Of a DNA stretch of 64,000 nucleotides, positions 34,184-45,000 are shown in pieces (the first letter of the stretch is position 1; each line of letters starts with the position of its first letter). Under the pieces are notes generated by a model that was not told the origin of the DNA, ran no database searches, and saw nothing but the letters and a program-made list of their open reading frames with translations. The translations under genes were made by a program, and so were the position numbers. Origin of the DNA: Aquila chrysaetos chrysaetos (taxonomy: Eukaryota; Chordata; Aves; Accipitriformes; Accipitridae); assembly GCF_900496995.4 (NCBI RefSeq), contig NC_044018.1:27868858-27932857 (forward strand). The letters are read 5' to 3'.

Positions 34184-35190
34184 TCACCAGTTGCACCAGC
34201 AACTCCCAGTTCCCAGGCAGCAGTGTCCACTGGATCTGTTCTTGGACCAGGGCAGGCAGGAGGTGGAGGGCAGGCAGGGGCCCAGGAGCTCCAGGCAAGA
34301 AGAGGCAGAAGGGGAGACACAGGAGACTTGGGAGGCACAGAACCCAGGGGGGTACAGCTGGATCCCGGGGGGCTCCCAGGGAGACACCAGCCCTGCTTTG
34401 GGCAGGGACTGATCCAGAGGCTCATCAGGGTCTGGGAAGGACCCACTGATGCCCAGGGGCGGTCCGCTGGTGTGGCAGTGCAGCCCTGGCTCTGAGTGGT
34501 GGCTGGTGCCTGTGTCGTATAGCCTTAGCAACCCCCAGGCATCCCAGTGCCAGGGTCCCATCCTGGGCTGGGTGGGGGTTCCAGAGGGTGGAGGGTGTCC
34601 CAGGAGACACCAGGAGGTGTGCAGGTGGGTGGTGTAGGAGCTGGAGTGGGCGAAGCATTTCTGGCAGCCAGCACAACAGCAGGGCTGCTTGCCTGGAGGA
34701 GAGTGGTTCAAAGGCACTGGGCAGGGGCTGGGGGGTGGCCCAGGGGCAGAAAAGGGTGTAGGGGATGGGGTTTTTTAGGGAATGGGGGACCTCATGCTAT
34801 GAGTCTCAGACAAGCTCAGAGTGATGGAAGGGAGGGTACAGAGGTGATGGATGCACGATATGGGGCAGGGTGATGTGGGCTCACAACTGTGGATGTGCAG
34901 ATGGTGCCAGGACTTGGTTTTTCCCACACCAGGCACAGGGGAAGCATCACCCCGTCCTCCCCGCCCCCACTCCCTGCCTGCAACGAGACAGCGGCTCAGG
35001 GCCCCCTCTGACCACCACACGGCTCCCCTAGCCTGCACCCCTCAGCATACCTGGCTGGGTAGGCGGCTCCCAGGCGCCCCTTCCTCTTAGACCTGGGGTG
35101 CTGAGAGCAGGGCTCTGCCCAGGGCAACTTGGAGTGCTGGGAGGACAACGACCTGGCTTGGCCCATTCTCAGTGGCATTGTCAGGTGTCA
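34184..35190 (-). CDS. Unassigned minus-strand gene candidate with one C2H2-like finger
   Basis: A last exon at 34184-34692 starts after an AG acceptor and stays open for 169 codons to a TGA; two AATAAA signals lie downstream on the same strand. It starts with a C2H2-like finger, CCAGCQKCFAHSSSYTTHLH, whose last histidine is missing, and continues into a proline/serine/cysteine-rich tail. An upstream exon (about 35051-35165) splices in the right phase. Convergent orientation beside ARHGAP9 is exactly where GLI1 lies in mammals, and the finger pattern is faintly GLI-like. The tail is far shorter than that of GLI1 and unlike it, so I do not call it GLI1. It could be an unrelated or decaying gene. 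Confidence 0.3.
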
Positions 35191-35344
35191 GAGCTGGAGC
35201 AGAAGGAAGCAGGTAGTCGAAGGCAGTGATGGTGGAGATGGACAGACAGCCCGAATCCCCAGCACCTAAACCCCTGGGCACCCCCCGATACCTCCTTCCC
35301 CTGCTGCCCTCACCCTCATCCCAGGGAGGAGCACCCCTGGATCA

Positions 35345-35450
35345 CAGGTAGACCTCAGCTCCTGTATCCAGCCCTTGCCCGCCCCAGGCTCCCCATCTGC
35401 AGGTGAGAAAGCGCCCAAGGCCAGCAGCCCCTACCACCAGGGAACCCCAC
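35345..35450 (+). repeat. First copy of a 100-bp duplicated segment
   Basis: CCCATCTGCAGGTGAGAAAG and its surroundings are about three-quarters identical to 37376-37480, including GACCTCAG, ATCCAGCC and CCCCTACC phrases in the same order and strand. The copies are separated by about 2 kb and by a later solo LTR. Confidence 0.7.
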
Positions 35451-36300
35451 CCTGCTCGGGTCACACCTTGTGTCAGGGGGGTGCAGCAGTGCCCCCTCAG
35501 CCCCACGGGCAAAGGGTACCACAGGGACTTGGACCTGGAGCTAGCCTGGGACACCGGGTATGGCGAAGGGGTGTGAAAGAGGTTGGGAGCCCCCACTGCA
35601 CTCACAAGACCCTCTCCCATCCAGGGACACTCAAGCCCCACTCCTGCTGCCTCATCTGCGCATGACCCCTCGCACACACACTCTTGTATGCATGCTCTTG
35701 CACACGCACCCTCGCACAAGTGCCTGCTCTCCCCACAGGCCCCAAAGTGCGAGTTCCCTCCCGGAAGACCAGCTGCTCTGCCCCATACCAGGCAGCCACA
35801 GAGTGGTATCGGAGAGGTGTCCAATCCCCCCTGCAGTCGGGGTGCACTGGGGGAGGGGGTCTGACGCCACCCCACAGATCCTCCCCTTGCATAACCATCC
35901 CATGCAAGCTGTGCCCTGGCATCACATGGGCTCCATCACACGGAACATGGGGGTCCCAGGGGTCTCCTACTCTGCAACACCCAGATAAGCTGTGCCCCCC
36001 CCCAATCTCTGCCTCCCACAGCCCTCCTTGTGCCAAGGCAAAGCCCCCTGGCATAGCCCCCACGCCAGTAAGAACAGGTGTAGAGTGGTACTGGCGGTAC
36101 CACCACCGAGCATGGCCCTGTAGGCACCTACACCCAGACCAGACCTGCCCGCAGCAGGAGCAAAGCCTGCAGTGCCCTCCCCCCCCGAGCTGCTTGGGGG
36201 CCCCAGGTGGGAGGGGGCCACAGCTCCCTGTATGCACCCCAGCTGGAGCGGATCCGCAGGACACCCAGCTATAAGCCAGATGCCTGGAATCCAAGGATGG
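35345..36300 (+). other. Weak plus-strand exon candidates, not recognised
   Basis: Several short segments have an AG acceptor followed by open sequence: after 35391 (GEKAPKASSPYHQ frame), after 35738, and after 36020. The latter two contain similar phrases (ATEWYRRGVQS and GVEWYWRYHH). The first is repeated at 37376-37480. The phrases might be short repeats of a structural protein, but no family is recognised and the frames break within 60-100 codons. Confidence 0.2.
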
Positions 36301-36452
36301 GAGAGGGGATGCACTGCCAGCCCATGCCTGTTTCCTCATGTGAACAGGACTGGGGGCTCAAGACACCTGAGCCGCAGGGACCCCTGAGAATGGGTTGCTG
36401 CAGGCAGGCATGGTACCAGACACCCCAAGCCACCAGTGCCCTGGGATGTGGG

Positions 36453-37002
36453 TGTTGTGGGTTAACCCTGTAGGCAGCTAAGCACCACACAGCCACTTGC
36501 TCACACCCCCCCATCCCATGGGACGGGGAGAGAATTGGAAGGGTAAAAGTGCAGACACTCATAGGTTGAGATAAAGACAGGTCAATAAGAAGAAATAAGA
36601 GAGAGAGAAAGAGAGACAAAAACAAGTGATACAAAAAAAAGAAACAATTGGTCATCACCAGCCAACTGATGCCCAGTCAGTCCCTAAGCAATGGCAGCCC
36701 CAGCAAACTTCTCCCTTCCAGGTTTTTATTGCTGAGCACAATGTCCTATGGTCTGGAATATCCCTTTGGTCAGTTGGGGTCAGCTGTCTCAGCTGTGTCT
36801 CCTCCCAACTCCTGTGCACCCCCAGCCTGCTCGCTGGCAGGGCAGGGTGAGAAGCAGAAAAGGCCTTGGCTCTGTGCGAGCACTGCTCAGCAGTAACTAA
36901 CACATCTCTGCATCATCAACACTTCTCAGCACAAATCCAAAACATAGACCTACACAAGATAGTATGAAGAAAATTAACTCTATCCCAGTCAAAACCAGTA
37001 CA
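36453..37002 (-). mobile_element. Solo LTR (same family as 3660-4240), 5-bp TSD GTGGG
   Basis: On the minus strand it begins TGTACTGGTTTTGACTGGGA and ends TTAACCCACAACA. GTGGG stands at 36448-36452 and again at 37003-37007. The body aligns throughout with the LTR at 3660-4240. It contains CAATAAAAA on the minus strand at about 36731-36739, its likely polyadenylation signal. No internal viral sequence is attached. Confidence 0.92.
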
Positions 37003-37375
37003 GTGGGGCATTGCCCCACGCTCACCCTGTGCTGGCACCAGGGCTGCACTGGGGCTTGGCTGGCCCCTTGGCCACGGCTGCCACGGGAGCAGGTCCCACT
37101 GGTGTGAGGGCTGGGGGTGGGGGGCAGGTGGGGGCAGGCAGGGCACAGAGGGGAAGGCGAAGCAAAGCTCAGGGCACTATTGCATGTGTGAGGTCTGCAG
37201 GGGCCACCAGAAGCACATGCTGGGGTGCGGGGACTGTGCCCCTGCTCAGACCCTTCCCCTGCAGCTACATCCAACACCCATGGCCACCTCCTCCCGAATC
37301 CCCAAACACCTTCCTAAAGCCCTGGCTGTGAGCCCCAGGGGTGGCACTGCCAGACCCTGCTGTGCAAGGCAGGCG

Positions 37376-37480
37376 TGGGTGGACCTCAGTCTCCACATCC
37401 AGCCATCACCTATCCAGGTTCCCCATCTGCAGGTGACAAAACGCCCGCAGCCTGCATCCCCTACCTGCCTGGGCCCTCCT
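37376..37480 (+). repeat. Second copy of the 100-bp duplicated segment
   Basis: This is the partner of 35345-35450. The core TTCCCCATCTGCAGGTGACA is shared with small changes. It is followed by different sequence, so only this block, not a whole gene, is visibly duplicated. Confidence 0.7.
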
Positions 37481-39680
37481 GCCCCAAGCCTGCTGCACAG
37501 AGGCAGGGCTCGCGTCCAGACGTGGCAGCAGGGTCTTCACTCTCTGGCCATGCACGCAGGGGAGAGAGACAACCCAGACCTCTATCTTCAGCCCAGGCTA
37601 TTTCACCTCCTGCTGAGATATTGGGGACCACAATGGTTCTTCCTCCCCTGGGCCCATGAGCCACAGCCCAGTGTCTGATCCTGTACCCCTGGCACAAGAG
37701 CTGCCATGTTCATCAGTCACTGGGGCAGGAGCTGCTCAAAGCGCAGCAGCTCCATGTTGCTGGGGTAATGCAGCACTGCAGCTTTCCTCAACACTGCACA
37801 GGCCCTGGTTACCACTTCACAAAACAAGTAAAAAGCATCAACTGGAGTACAGAACCAGGGGTCACATCAACCACCATGATTTAGTTAACTGCACAGGTCA
37901 GGACATTTTCTGGGAGCTCCATAAAAGTAGCCACTCATACTTCTGTACATATTCCCCCAGTCTTCTCAAGCAGCACTGTGCAAGTTCATGTCTCCTGCTC
38001 TGGAAACACAGGGGCTCCCCAAAGCAAGGACGCTGTCAAACCGCACCCACTCCCCACACCAGTATGAACCAGACTGGTAATTTGTTTAGTGCAGTCGTCT
38101 CCAGAGTGGAGTGGGGGAAGAAAATGTTAAAACTTATGTTTAATTTTTACCTTAGAAAAAAAGAAAGAAATTAAGCCGTATTTATATTTATTATACAGCT
38201 GACCACTGACACCCTCATGCAGTCTGTGTGTCAGATGGTCCCATGTCATGCACGGTACAGGCAGGGTGTCCTGGAGGAAGAGTGGGTGCTCACAACGCAG
38301 AGTGGTTCACAGTGCCACCCTCACTTGCTCACTCAATTCTGACACATTGCAGTTTACCTGTGGCTGGTTAAGTGCATTTATGGATTATATTATCTAGTTT
38401 TAACTAAGCTAACCTTCACAAAAGCGACAAGTGGCTTAAAAAGATACCTGCAAAGAAACTGCGCGAAGGTGATGCTGATAATGTGAGCACAAGCAAACAG
38501 CAAGAAAACAGCAAAGCCAACACTTCTCCTCCTCATAGGAACTCTTTGCTAGCTGTATTATGAGGTAAAAACAATGATGATCTAATCAAATCTGACAAGA
38601 AATCAGCCAAAAAAATTCAGAGTTATCAAGAAGACTTTCAAATCTGGATTTACATTCACTACCATTAGCAGTGAACCTAAGTGCGTATTGTGCCTTGAGA
38701 TATGAGCTATTGGTAGCAGGAAGACATCACGACCAGCAAGGCATTTAAAAAATGAAGCATCCAGAACATAGACAAACCTGCAATACTGACATCACTAGGG
38801 ATTTTCCAGCTTGTTAGCCCTGGAAACAGGTGTGCAATATGACCAACCACACATACCTAGCTGGGACCAGCCCCCTGGACCACTGTGGAGCCAATTGATC
38901 AGGTTTTCTTCAGAGGACCTGGCCTCTGTCAACTTGGTGTTACACTGCAGAACTGCAGAACTGGAGAATGACCACCTCTGTGTGGTCTGCACCCACCACA
39001 GAGGCATTAACTTCTTCCATGGTATCTGCTGTAATCTGTGCAGAAAGACTTGTGCACAGCTCAGCCTTGAGGAGTTTCAGGAGACCTCAGCATATACTGC
39101 CCTTTCCAATAGTTTTGCTAGCCAGCTTTATAATCCACCAATAGCAGTTTAGAGACCGCAAGAAAGGAAATCGAGCAAGTCCCAGACTCTTCCCAGCCCT
39201 GCTGGTGATGATCTCAGCTGTCCTTTACCACCTGTGCCTGCAGCATGCTAACAGCAGACCAGAAAAATCACAGAATAGGAAAAATTTAATTTCCTATGTC
39301 ATTTACCCCAAATAACTTCACTTGCTTTCTTGCAAACTGTAGACAAAAAACAGACTCCACTCCAGTCATTTCCAGGAAACAAACAGCATAATCTGAAAAA
39401 CTTTCAATCTAAATCTGACATGTCTGAAGTATGGAAGAATAACCTGAAGTTTGACTGTGGTTAGTAGCTCAGATGTCAATATAGGTGGCTATGAGAATGA
39501 CAGATGTTGGTGGTACGCCAGCTAAGGCTGACGATGGTATCTATTTCAAGGGAAAGAATTGAGCATACTGGTGTTGCTCTCCTTTTCAGTCTGACAGCTT
39601 TCACATGGAGGGATCCCAGCCCTGTGGGAGATACACAGCACTGGTTAGCTCAGTGTAAACACCATATACCCTCCAGCCAG
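37481..39680. other. Non-coding stretch
   Basis: There is no conserved protein and no clear repeat family. Base composition falls towards 45% GC from about 37.7 kb. All open frames are short and unlike known proteins. Confidence 0.5.
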
Positions 39681-39686
39681 GAATTT

Positions 39687-39790
39687 CATAGAATCGCAGA
39701 ATGGTTTGAGTTGGAAGGGACCTTTAAAAGCGATCTAGTCCACCCCCCCTGCAATGAGCAGGGACACCTTCAACTAGATCAGGTTGCTCA
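39687..39790 (-). mobile_element. CR1 LINE 3' end fragment
   Basis: CATAGAATCGCAGAATGGTT and GAGTTGGAAGGGACC, then a recognisable CR1 tail on the minus strand, with the ATTCTATGA-type 3' end at its left edge. Confidence 0.85.
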
Positions 39791-39799
39791 GAGCCCTGT

Positions 39800-39925
39800 C
39801 CTTCGTTAAGTTTTAGCCAACAACACACCAGTGAAATTGCCTGATCTTGTAGCTGACCCTGCTTTGAGCAGGAGGGTGGACCAGAGGCCTCCTGAGGTAC
39901 CTCCAAATCAAATTATCCTATGAGA
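39800..39925 (+). mobile_element. CR1 LINE 3' end fragment, opposite orientation
   Basis: TTTGAGCAGGAGGGTGGACC, then CAGAGGCCTCCTGAGGTACC and ATTATCCTATGA is the plus-strand form of a CR1 3' end. It abuts the previous fragment tail to tail. Confidence 0.75.
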
Positions 39926-40654
39926 GACAACACCTAGCCTAGTGAGACAGAAATGGAGCTGCTGCCATAACAAGAAGACACAAGTCCTTGCAAGGAATTG
40001 CGACTCGGCCAAAGTGAAACAAGGAGCAGTAGAATGGATTAGGTAAATTGAAATGGATTTTTACATAATCATCTAAAAGGGATAAGTGATCAGGACTGCC
40101 ATCCACTGGGAGTGAGCAGTAATGCAGAGGAGAAAAGTTTTGACAGCTGCCAATTGGGAGGTGTTAGGGTCCAGAGAGTACCAAGAGTCTCTACCACCCC
40201 TTCCCCCAACACCCCAGGCATTTTGCTGCCTCTATTCAAGCCGACCTCTCACAGGGTGCATCTGTGTAACATGGGAGCAGACTGATGTACCAAGACCTGA
40301 GCTGTGAGCAAGAGCTGTGAGAAGCTTCATCCGGGACCTCCACCCATACGCCCTCTGCCCATTGGCTTGGGAGTTGCGTTGAAATTCACTTCCCCCGCCT
40401 TGGAGCAGCCAAGGCTGCTGCTCCCTGGCTGTTAGTTGAGTCTTTCTCAAGCCCTGACCTGACTATGATTGGACCAGGCCCTAAGGCTGTGCAGTACCCT
40501 GAGGACCAAACTTGCAGACTAAGTGCTGTGAGTCTTACACCCTGGGGACCCCCTGGACTTCATGGCGAGTCCCTCAGCTATGTCCCCCTGGACACATCAA
40601 ATGTGACCCAGCAGCAAATGAGGACTGATTCATAGTGACCCTGAGACTGTTGAC

Positions 40655-41520
40655 CCAAGTGAAGTGAGCCCAGCCCCAGGGTACCAGTGGGGCTCAGGCA
40701 CCAAAGCACACAGCAGCGTGTCCAGCCCTGGGGTACCGGCTAGGCTCGGGAATCCTCACACACAGCAGTGTGCCCAGCTCCATGTACCATCAGGGCTTAA
40801 GGCCCTTGCACACAAACATGTACCCAGCCCTGATGCTCTGGAGAGACTTGGGGATCCTTGCGCCCAGCAGCAGGTCCAGCGGGTGCATTTGTGGGGCTCA
40901 GAGACCTTTGCATGCAGCAACATTGCTGTTACTGGTGCACTAGAGGGATTTGAGGATGCTTGTACACAGCAGCTGACCCAGTGCCAGTGCATCAGCGGAG
41001 CCTGGAGACTCCTGTGCCCAGCAGCTTTGCAGAGCTCTGAGCTACCAGTGGCTCAGGCACCCGTGTACACAGCAGCATGTCCAGCCCCGGCCTACCAGCA
41101 GAGCTCAGGAAGCCTTGCACATAGCAGCCTTTTCTTCCCAAGGCTACTGGTGAGGCTCATGAATGCTTGCCCTGTGGGCTCCATGACCTGCTCTGTGGAA
41201 CTGGCAAGGCTCATCCACCCTCACACTCAGACACAGCTGCATGACCAACCCTGGGACACCAGGGAGACTCCGGTACCCTCACACACAACAGTGTAGCTAT
41301 GCCCGGTGCAGTGGCAGGGCTCAGAGACCCTGGCACACAGCAGGTTGCCCATCCCCAGGGTAACAACAAGGCTCAGGAATCCCCACACTCAGCAGCATCT
41401 CCAGTCTGGGGGTACTGGCAAAACTTGGGAATCCTCACACAGAGCAGCACACATTTCCCAACTCTGGAAAATAGACAGGGGCTGAGAATCAATGCACACA
41501 ACAGCGTGCCTAGTTTCCCA
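40655..41520 (+). repeat. Minisatellite, unit about 51-52 bp, some 16 diverged copies
   Basis: The anchor CACACAGCAGC recurs at about 40711, 40763, 40813, 40867, 40915, 40967, 41019, 41070 and 41122, then less regularly. Each copy contains a CCAGCCC(C/T)GGG(G)TACCAG block followed by GGCTCAGG. Because some units are 51 bp, a plus-strand frame stays open for 210 codons from 40664. I regard that frame as a by-product of the repeat, not a gene. The array ends within 25 bp of the intermediate-filament fragment. Confidence 0.85.
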
Positions 41521-41529
41521 AGCCTCGAT

Positions 41530-41765
41530 TCCCAAGCGGCGCTGAACGATCGTTTCGCCGCTTTCCTAGAACGGGTGCGGGCTCTGGAACGGCAAAACGG
41601 GGCCCTGCGAACCGCCCTGGGCCGAGCCGCCGCCGCCGCGCCTCCCCCCGCCCGGCGGGTGCATGGGGGGCCGCGGGAGCCGCTGTAGCACCTCGGCCGC
41701 GACCGCGACCGGCTCCAGGCCGAGCGAGACGGGTTGGCCGCCGATCCGGCGGCCCTGCGGCAGCG
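41530..41765 (+). pseudogene. Type III intermediate-filament exon fragment (peripherin/GFAP-like)
   Basis: The start of the rod domain is clear: ALNDRFAAFLERVRALERQN, and after a gap HLGRDRDRLQAERDGLAAD, then a donor-like CAGCG|GTGGGT after 41765. This is coil 1A through the start of coil 1B as in peripherin, GFAP or related type III proteins. The head domain is missing; the minisatellite replaces it. An in-frame TAG at 41686-41688 interrupts the rod. No later exons were found before DCTN2 starts 300 bp on. I call it a pseudogene fragment; an assembly error in a GC-rich gene is the alternative. Confidence 0.7.
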
Positions 41766-41912
41766 GTGGGTGGGCGGGCGGCGGGGCCGGGGGATGCAGC
41801 GGGGGAGGGGGGAGCATAGGGATGGGGGTGCACCGGGGGGGGAACCGGGCTGGAGTCCGCGGGATGGCCCGTGTGCCGCGCCCCCCCGCACAGGTACCGC
41901 CCCCCGCGCTGC

Positions 41913-42063
41913 TCTCGCGAGAGCGGCCGCGACCGCCCCGGCCCTGCTCGGCGCTTCCTGGATCGCAGCACCGATCCCCCCTTACTGGTCCCCCCGGTTA
42001 CCGACCCCACCCCGTTACCGATCTCCCCCGTTACGGTCTCCCCCCCTTTATCGATCCCCGGCC
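41913..42063 (+). promoter_or_regulatory. DCTN2: DCTN2 promoter and leader with TCTCGCGAGA motif
   Basis: The palindrome TCTCGCGAGA at 41913-41922 lies about 140 bp before the DCTN2 ATG, in a CpG-rich setting. Between them a short run of about four CCCC(G)GTTACCGA-like units (41985-42055) forms a pyrimidine-rich leader. Confidence 0.65.
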
Positions 42064-45000
42064 ATGGCCGACCCCAAGTATTCCGACCTGTCCGGCATCG
42101 TGAGTGCAGGGCCGGACCGGGAGGGTTTGCGGGGGGGGGAACCTCTGGGTCTGAGGGGAGCAGGGAGTCTGAGGGGACTGAAGGGATCTGAGGGGATATG
42201 GGGACCTGGGGAAGAATGAGGGGATCTGGTGGGGCAGGTGTCTGAGGGGATCAGGGAGTCTGAGGAGACCGAGGGGGCGGGGCTGGGGATCTGAGGGGAT
42301 CGGGGGCGGGGGTCACAGGGGTACTGAGGTGGTCCAAAGGGATCGGGGGGGTCTGAGGGGATTAGGGGGCCTGGGGGAGAATTAGGGGATTGAGGGATCA
42401 GGGGTGTCTGAGGGGGTTGGGAGTGTCTGAGAGGATTAGGGAGTCTGAGGGATTTGGGGGTTGGGCCTGGGTGGTCTGAGGGGAGCAGGGGGCTAGAGGG
42501 AGAATTGGTGGTTCTGGGGGGTTCGAGGGGACTGAAGGGGCCTAGGAGGATCAGGGGGCCTGGGGCAGAATGAGGGGTTCAGGGGTATTTGGGGGAGGTC
42601 TGATGGGTTGGGAGCGGTTTGAGGGGATCAGGGTGTCTGAGGAGATCGGGGGGGGAGGATGTGTGGTCTGAGGGGGTCAGGGAGCAAGGGAGAGAATGAG
42701 GGGATTGGGGGGCTTGTCTTATGGGTTATGGGAGGTCTGAGGAGATTGGAGGGAGTCTGAGGGGACTGAGAGAGTGTGAGGGGATCAAGGGGAACTGAGG
42801 GAGTTGGGGTTGTCTTGGAGTAGTGGGGGAGCCAGGGGGTCTGAGGGGATCGAGGGGGTTGTAAGAACTGGGGGGGATCTGGGGCAACTGTGGGGATTGG
42901 GAGGGAATGAGGTGATTGGAGGGGTTTGGGGGGGTCTGAGGGGATTGGGTGTCTCTGGGTCAGTAAATGGGGCATTTGGGGAGACTGGGTGACTGGCATT
43001 TGGAGGTGTCAGGGGGATGGGGGCCGTAAGTGGGATGTCTGGGGACATGAGGCGTGTCCAGATAGGATGTGGAGTCTCTGGGGAGGTGGGGGGTGTGGGG
43101 GCGGGCAGCTGCCACGCATGTCTGTGGGCTGAGGTGGTATCTGAAGCTGTTTGGGGCAGTTGTGGGGTATTTGATCAAAAGCAGATAATAAATAGCTGAG
43201 GAGAGCTGGGGTTTCACCAGAGCCCATTTGTGCCCCAGGCCAGGAATGAACCTGATGTCTATGAGACCGGTGACGTGTCCGAGGATGACCAGGCCAACTT
43301 TGAGACGGTAAGGCCTTGCTGGGGCCGTGCCGCAGGGTGGGGGCGAGCAAGCATGCCCATGCCCCCATCCTGCAGCTGTCGGGTGCAGCAAGAACAGCAC
43401 CGTGGCAGGGAAACAGTTCCTGTCCCTGCACACATCCTTGCAGTGCCACATCCCCCCTACCATGATGTGTCCCAGTGACACACCACCCCCATCTCTCAGC
43501 CTGCCAGTGCTTTGGGGGGCCAAGAAGCGAGGGCAGGGCTCAGCCCCCACCTCATGCAGGGTGCGTGTCCCCATCCCCGGCATCTGCATCCTGCGTAATG
43601 TGGCTGAGGGCAGCAGAAGTAAGCAGGGCTGGCCAGCCGCCTGACCCTGTTTACTTTGCTCAGGCTGTGCCCACTGGGCAGCACACGGAGGACGAATGGG
43701 ACCTGTTGAGGGGGGTTCACCCCCATAAAACAGTTCTGAACAGTGGCAAGGGTCCCGCAGACCAGACCTGCGCCGGAGCCCATCATGCCCAGGCCGTGGC
43801 TGTTCTCTGTGGGACTGGTGCGTGGTGGCTTTAATGTGGGGTGATATAGGGGGCCTGTCCTCGAGGCCAGCACAGCATGAGGGGTGCACCTGGGACTGCG
43901 TGGTGACCCCTGGCTCTGCCGGCGAGGCTGAAAGCCAGCAGGTGCTCATGGTTCACGGCCTAAATGGCTGCTTAGTCCCCCTCGGGCACTGCTTCACCGG
44001 CACGTGCTCCCGGTTGGCCCAAGCTGGGGAGGTGGAGCTGGGCCTCGGTGGCACGGAGTTGAGACCTGGCTTCTCCCGGCAGTGCAGCCAGCATCTGTAG
44101 GGGACACGGGGTCAGCGCAGCCCCACCACGTGTGGGCTGGCATGGCACTGTGTACTGCATGGGGAGCAGGGGCACGCCGGGCACCCGGCCCCCAATTCTG
44201 AGGGGGACAAAAACATCCCTTGCAAGATCCAGGGCAGCAAGATGGACTGAAATGGGTTGTCTCCACCCAAAGTTGCCCTCGTCAGGCCTAGGTCACCCCA
44301 AAATGGTGCCCGAGAATAGAGAGGTGCCACACTGGTGAGTCCCTGTGGTTTTCCTTCCGTGTGGCCTTGCTGCAGGCAGGAGGCAAAGGGTTACCAGGGT
44401 TTTAGTTGCTGTCATCTCCTGTCCTGGGAACCCCCTGTGCAGCTTTGTTGTGTTTCTTGGCTCTTGCGCACTGAACTGACCTGAGTTTTTCCACCGCTCT
44501 TCCCCTCCGTGCTCCCCACCTTGCCTGGACACTAGTTTGCACAAGTAAGCCTGCTCACTGCTTCTAATTCGGCATGCTGTTTGGGATTGATTTTTGCATG
44601 CGGTAGATGTGCACGGGGTCCCGTAGCCGCTGCCTTTTGCTGCATTGCCTGGTCGTGGCTGTGGGTCACCCTGCCCTGGGGCAGAGGAGAGGCAGCTGGC
44701 AGTGGCTGTGGGTCCCAGGGTGCGACGTGCTACTGCTGCTGCCCCCCTGCTCTCCCTTGCCCTCTTTGCATCTGCTCTGCCTGACTGCACACGCTGTCCT
44801 CCTTGTCCTTCGGGACCCCCAGGGACCCCCTGGCCCCCCACGATGGGTCTCAGCCACAACATGCTCCTGCCCCGGCGGCCTTGTGCCCCCCCCCAGTGAT
44901 GCTGCCTGCACAGAGGGGTGCTGCCCAGGGCCAGTGGCTGCCATCCTGCTGCAGCCCGTCCTGCCAGGCTTCACAGTACTCTGCAGGCGTGGGCAGGACA

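Noticed and set aside
34184-34692. Calling this exon GLI1
   Set aside because: Only one weak finger is present, the last metal ligand is missing, and the long GLI1 C-terminal region is absent. Position alone is not enough.
35602-36339. 245-codon minus-strand frame
   Set aside because: It has no conserved domain, and splice-like signals in the region favour the other strand. Probably a GC-rich chance frame.
40664-41296. 210-codon plus-strand open frame
   Set aside because: It lies entirely within the 52-bp minisatellite, and the peptide simply repeats the repeat unit. No splice or promoter context was seen.
40655-41520. CRISPR-like array of regular repeats
   Set aside because: The repeats are diverged head-to-tail units without unique spacers, in vertebrate DNA.
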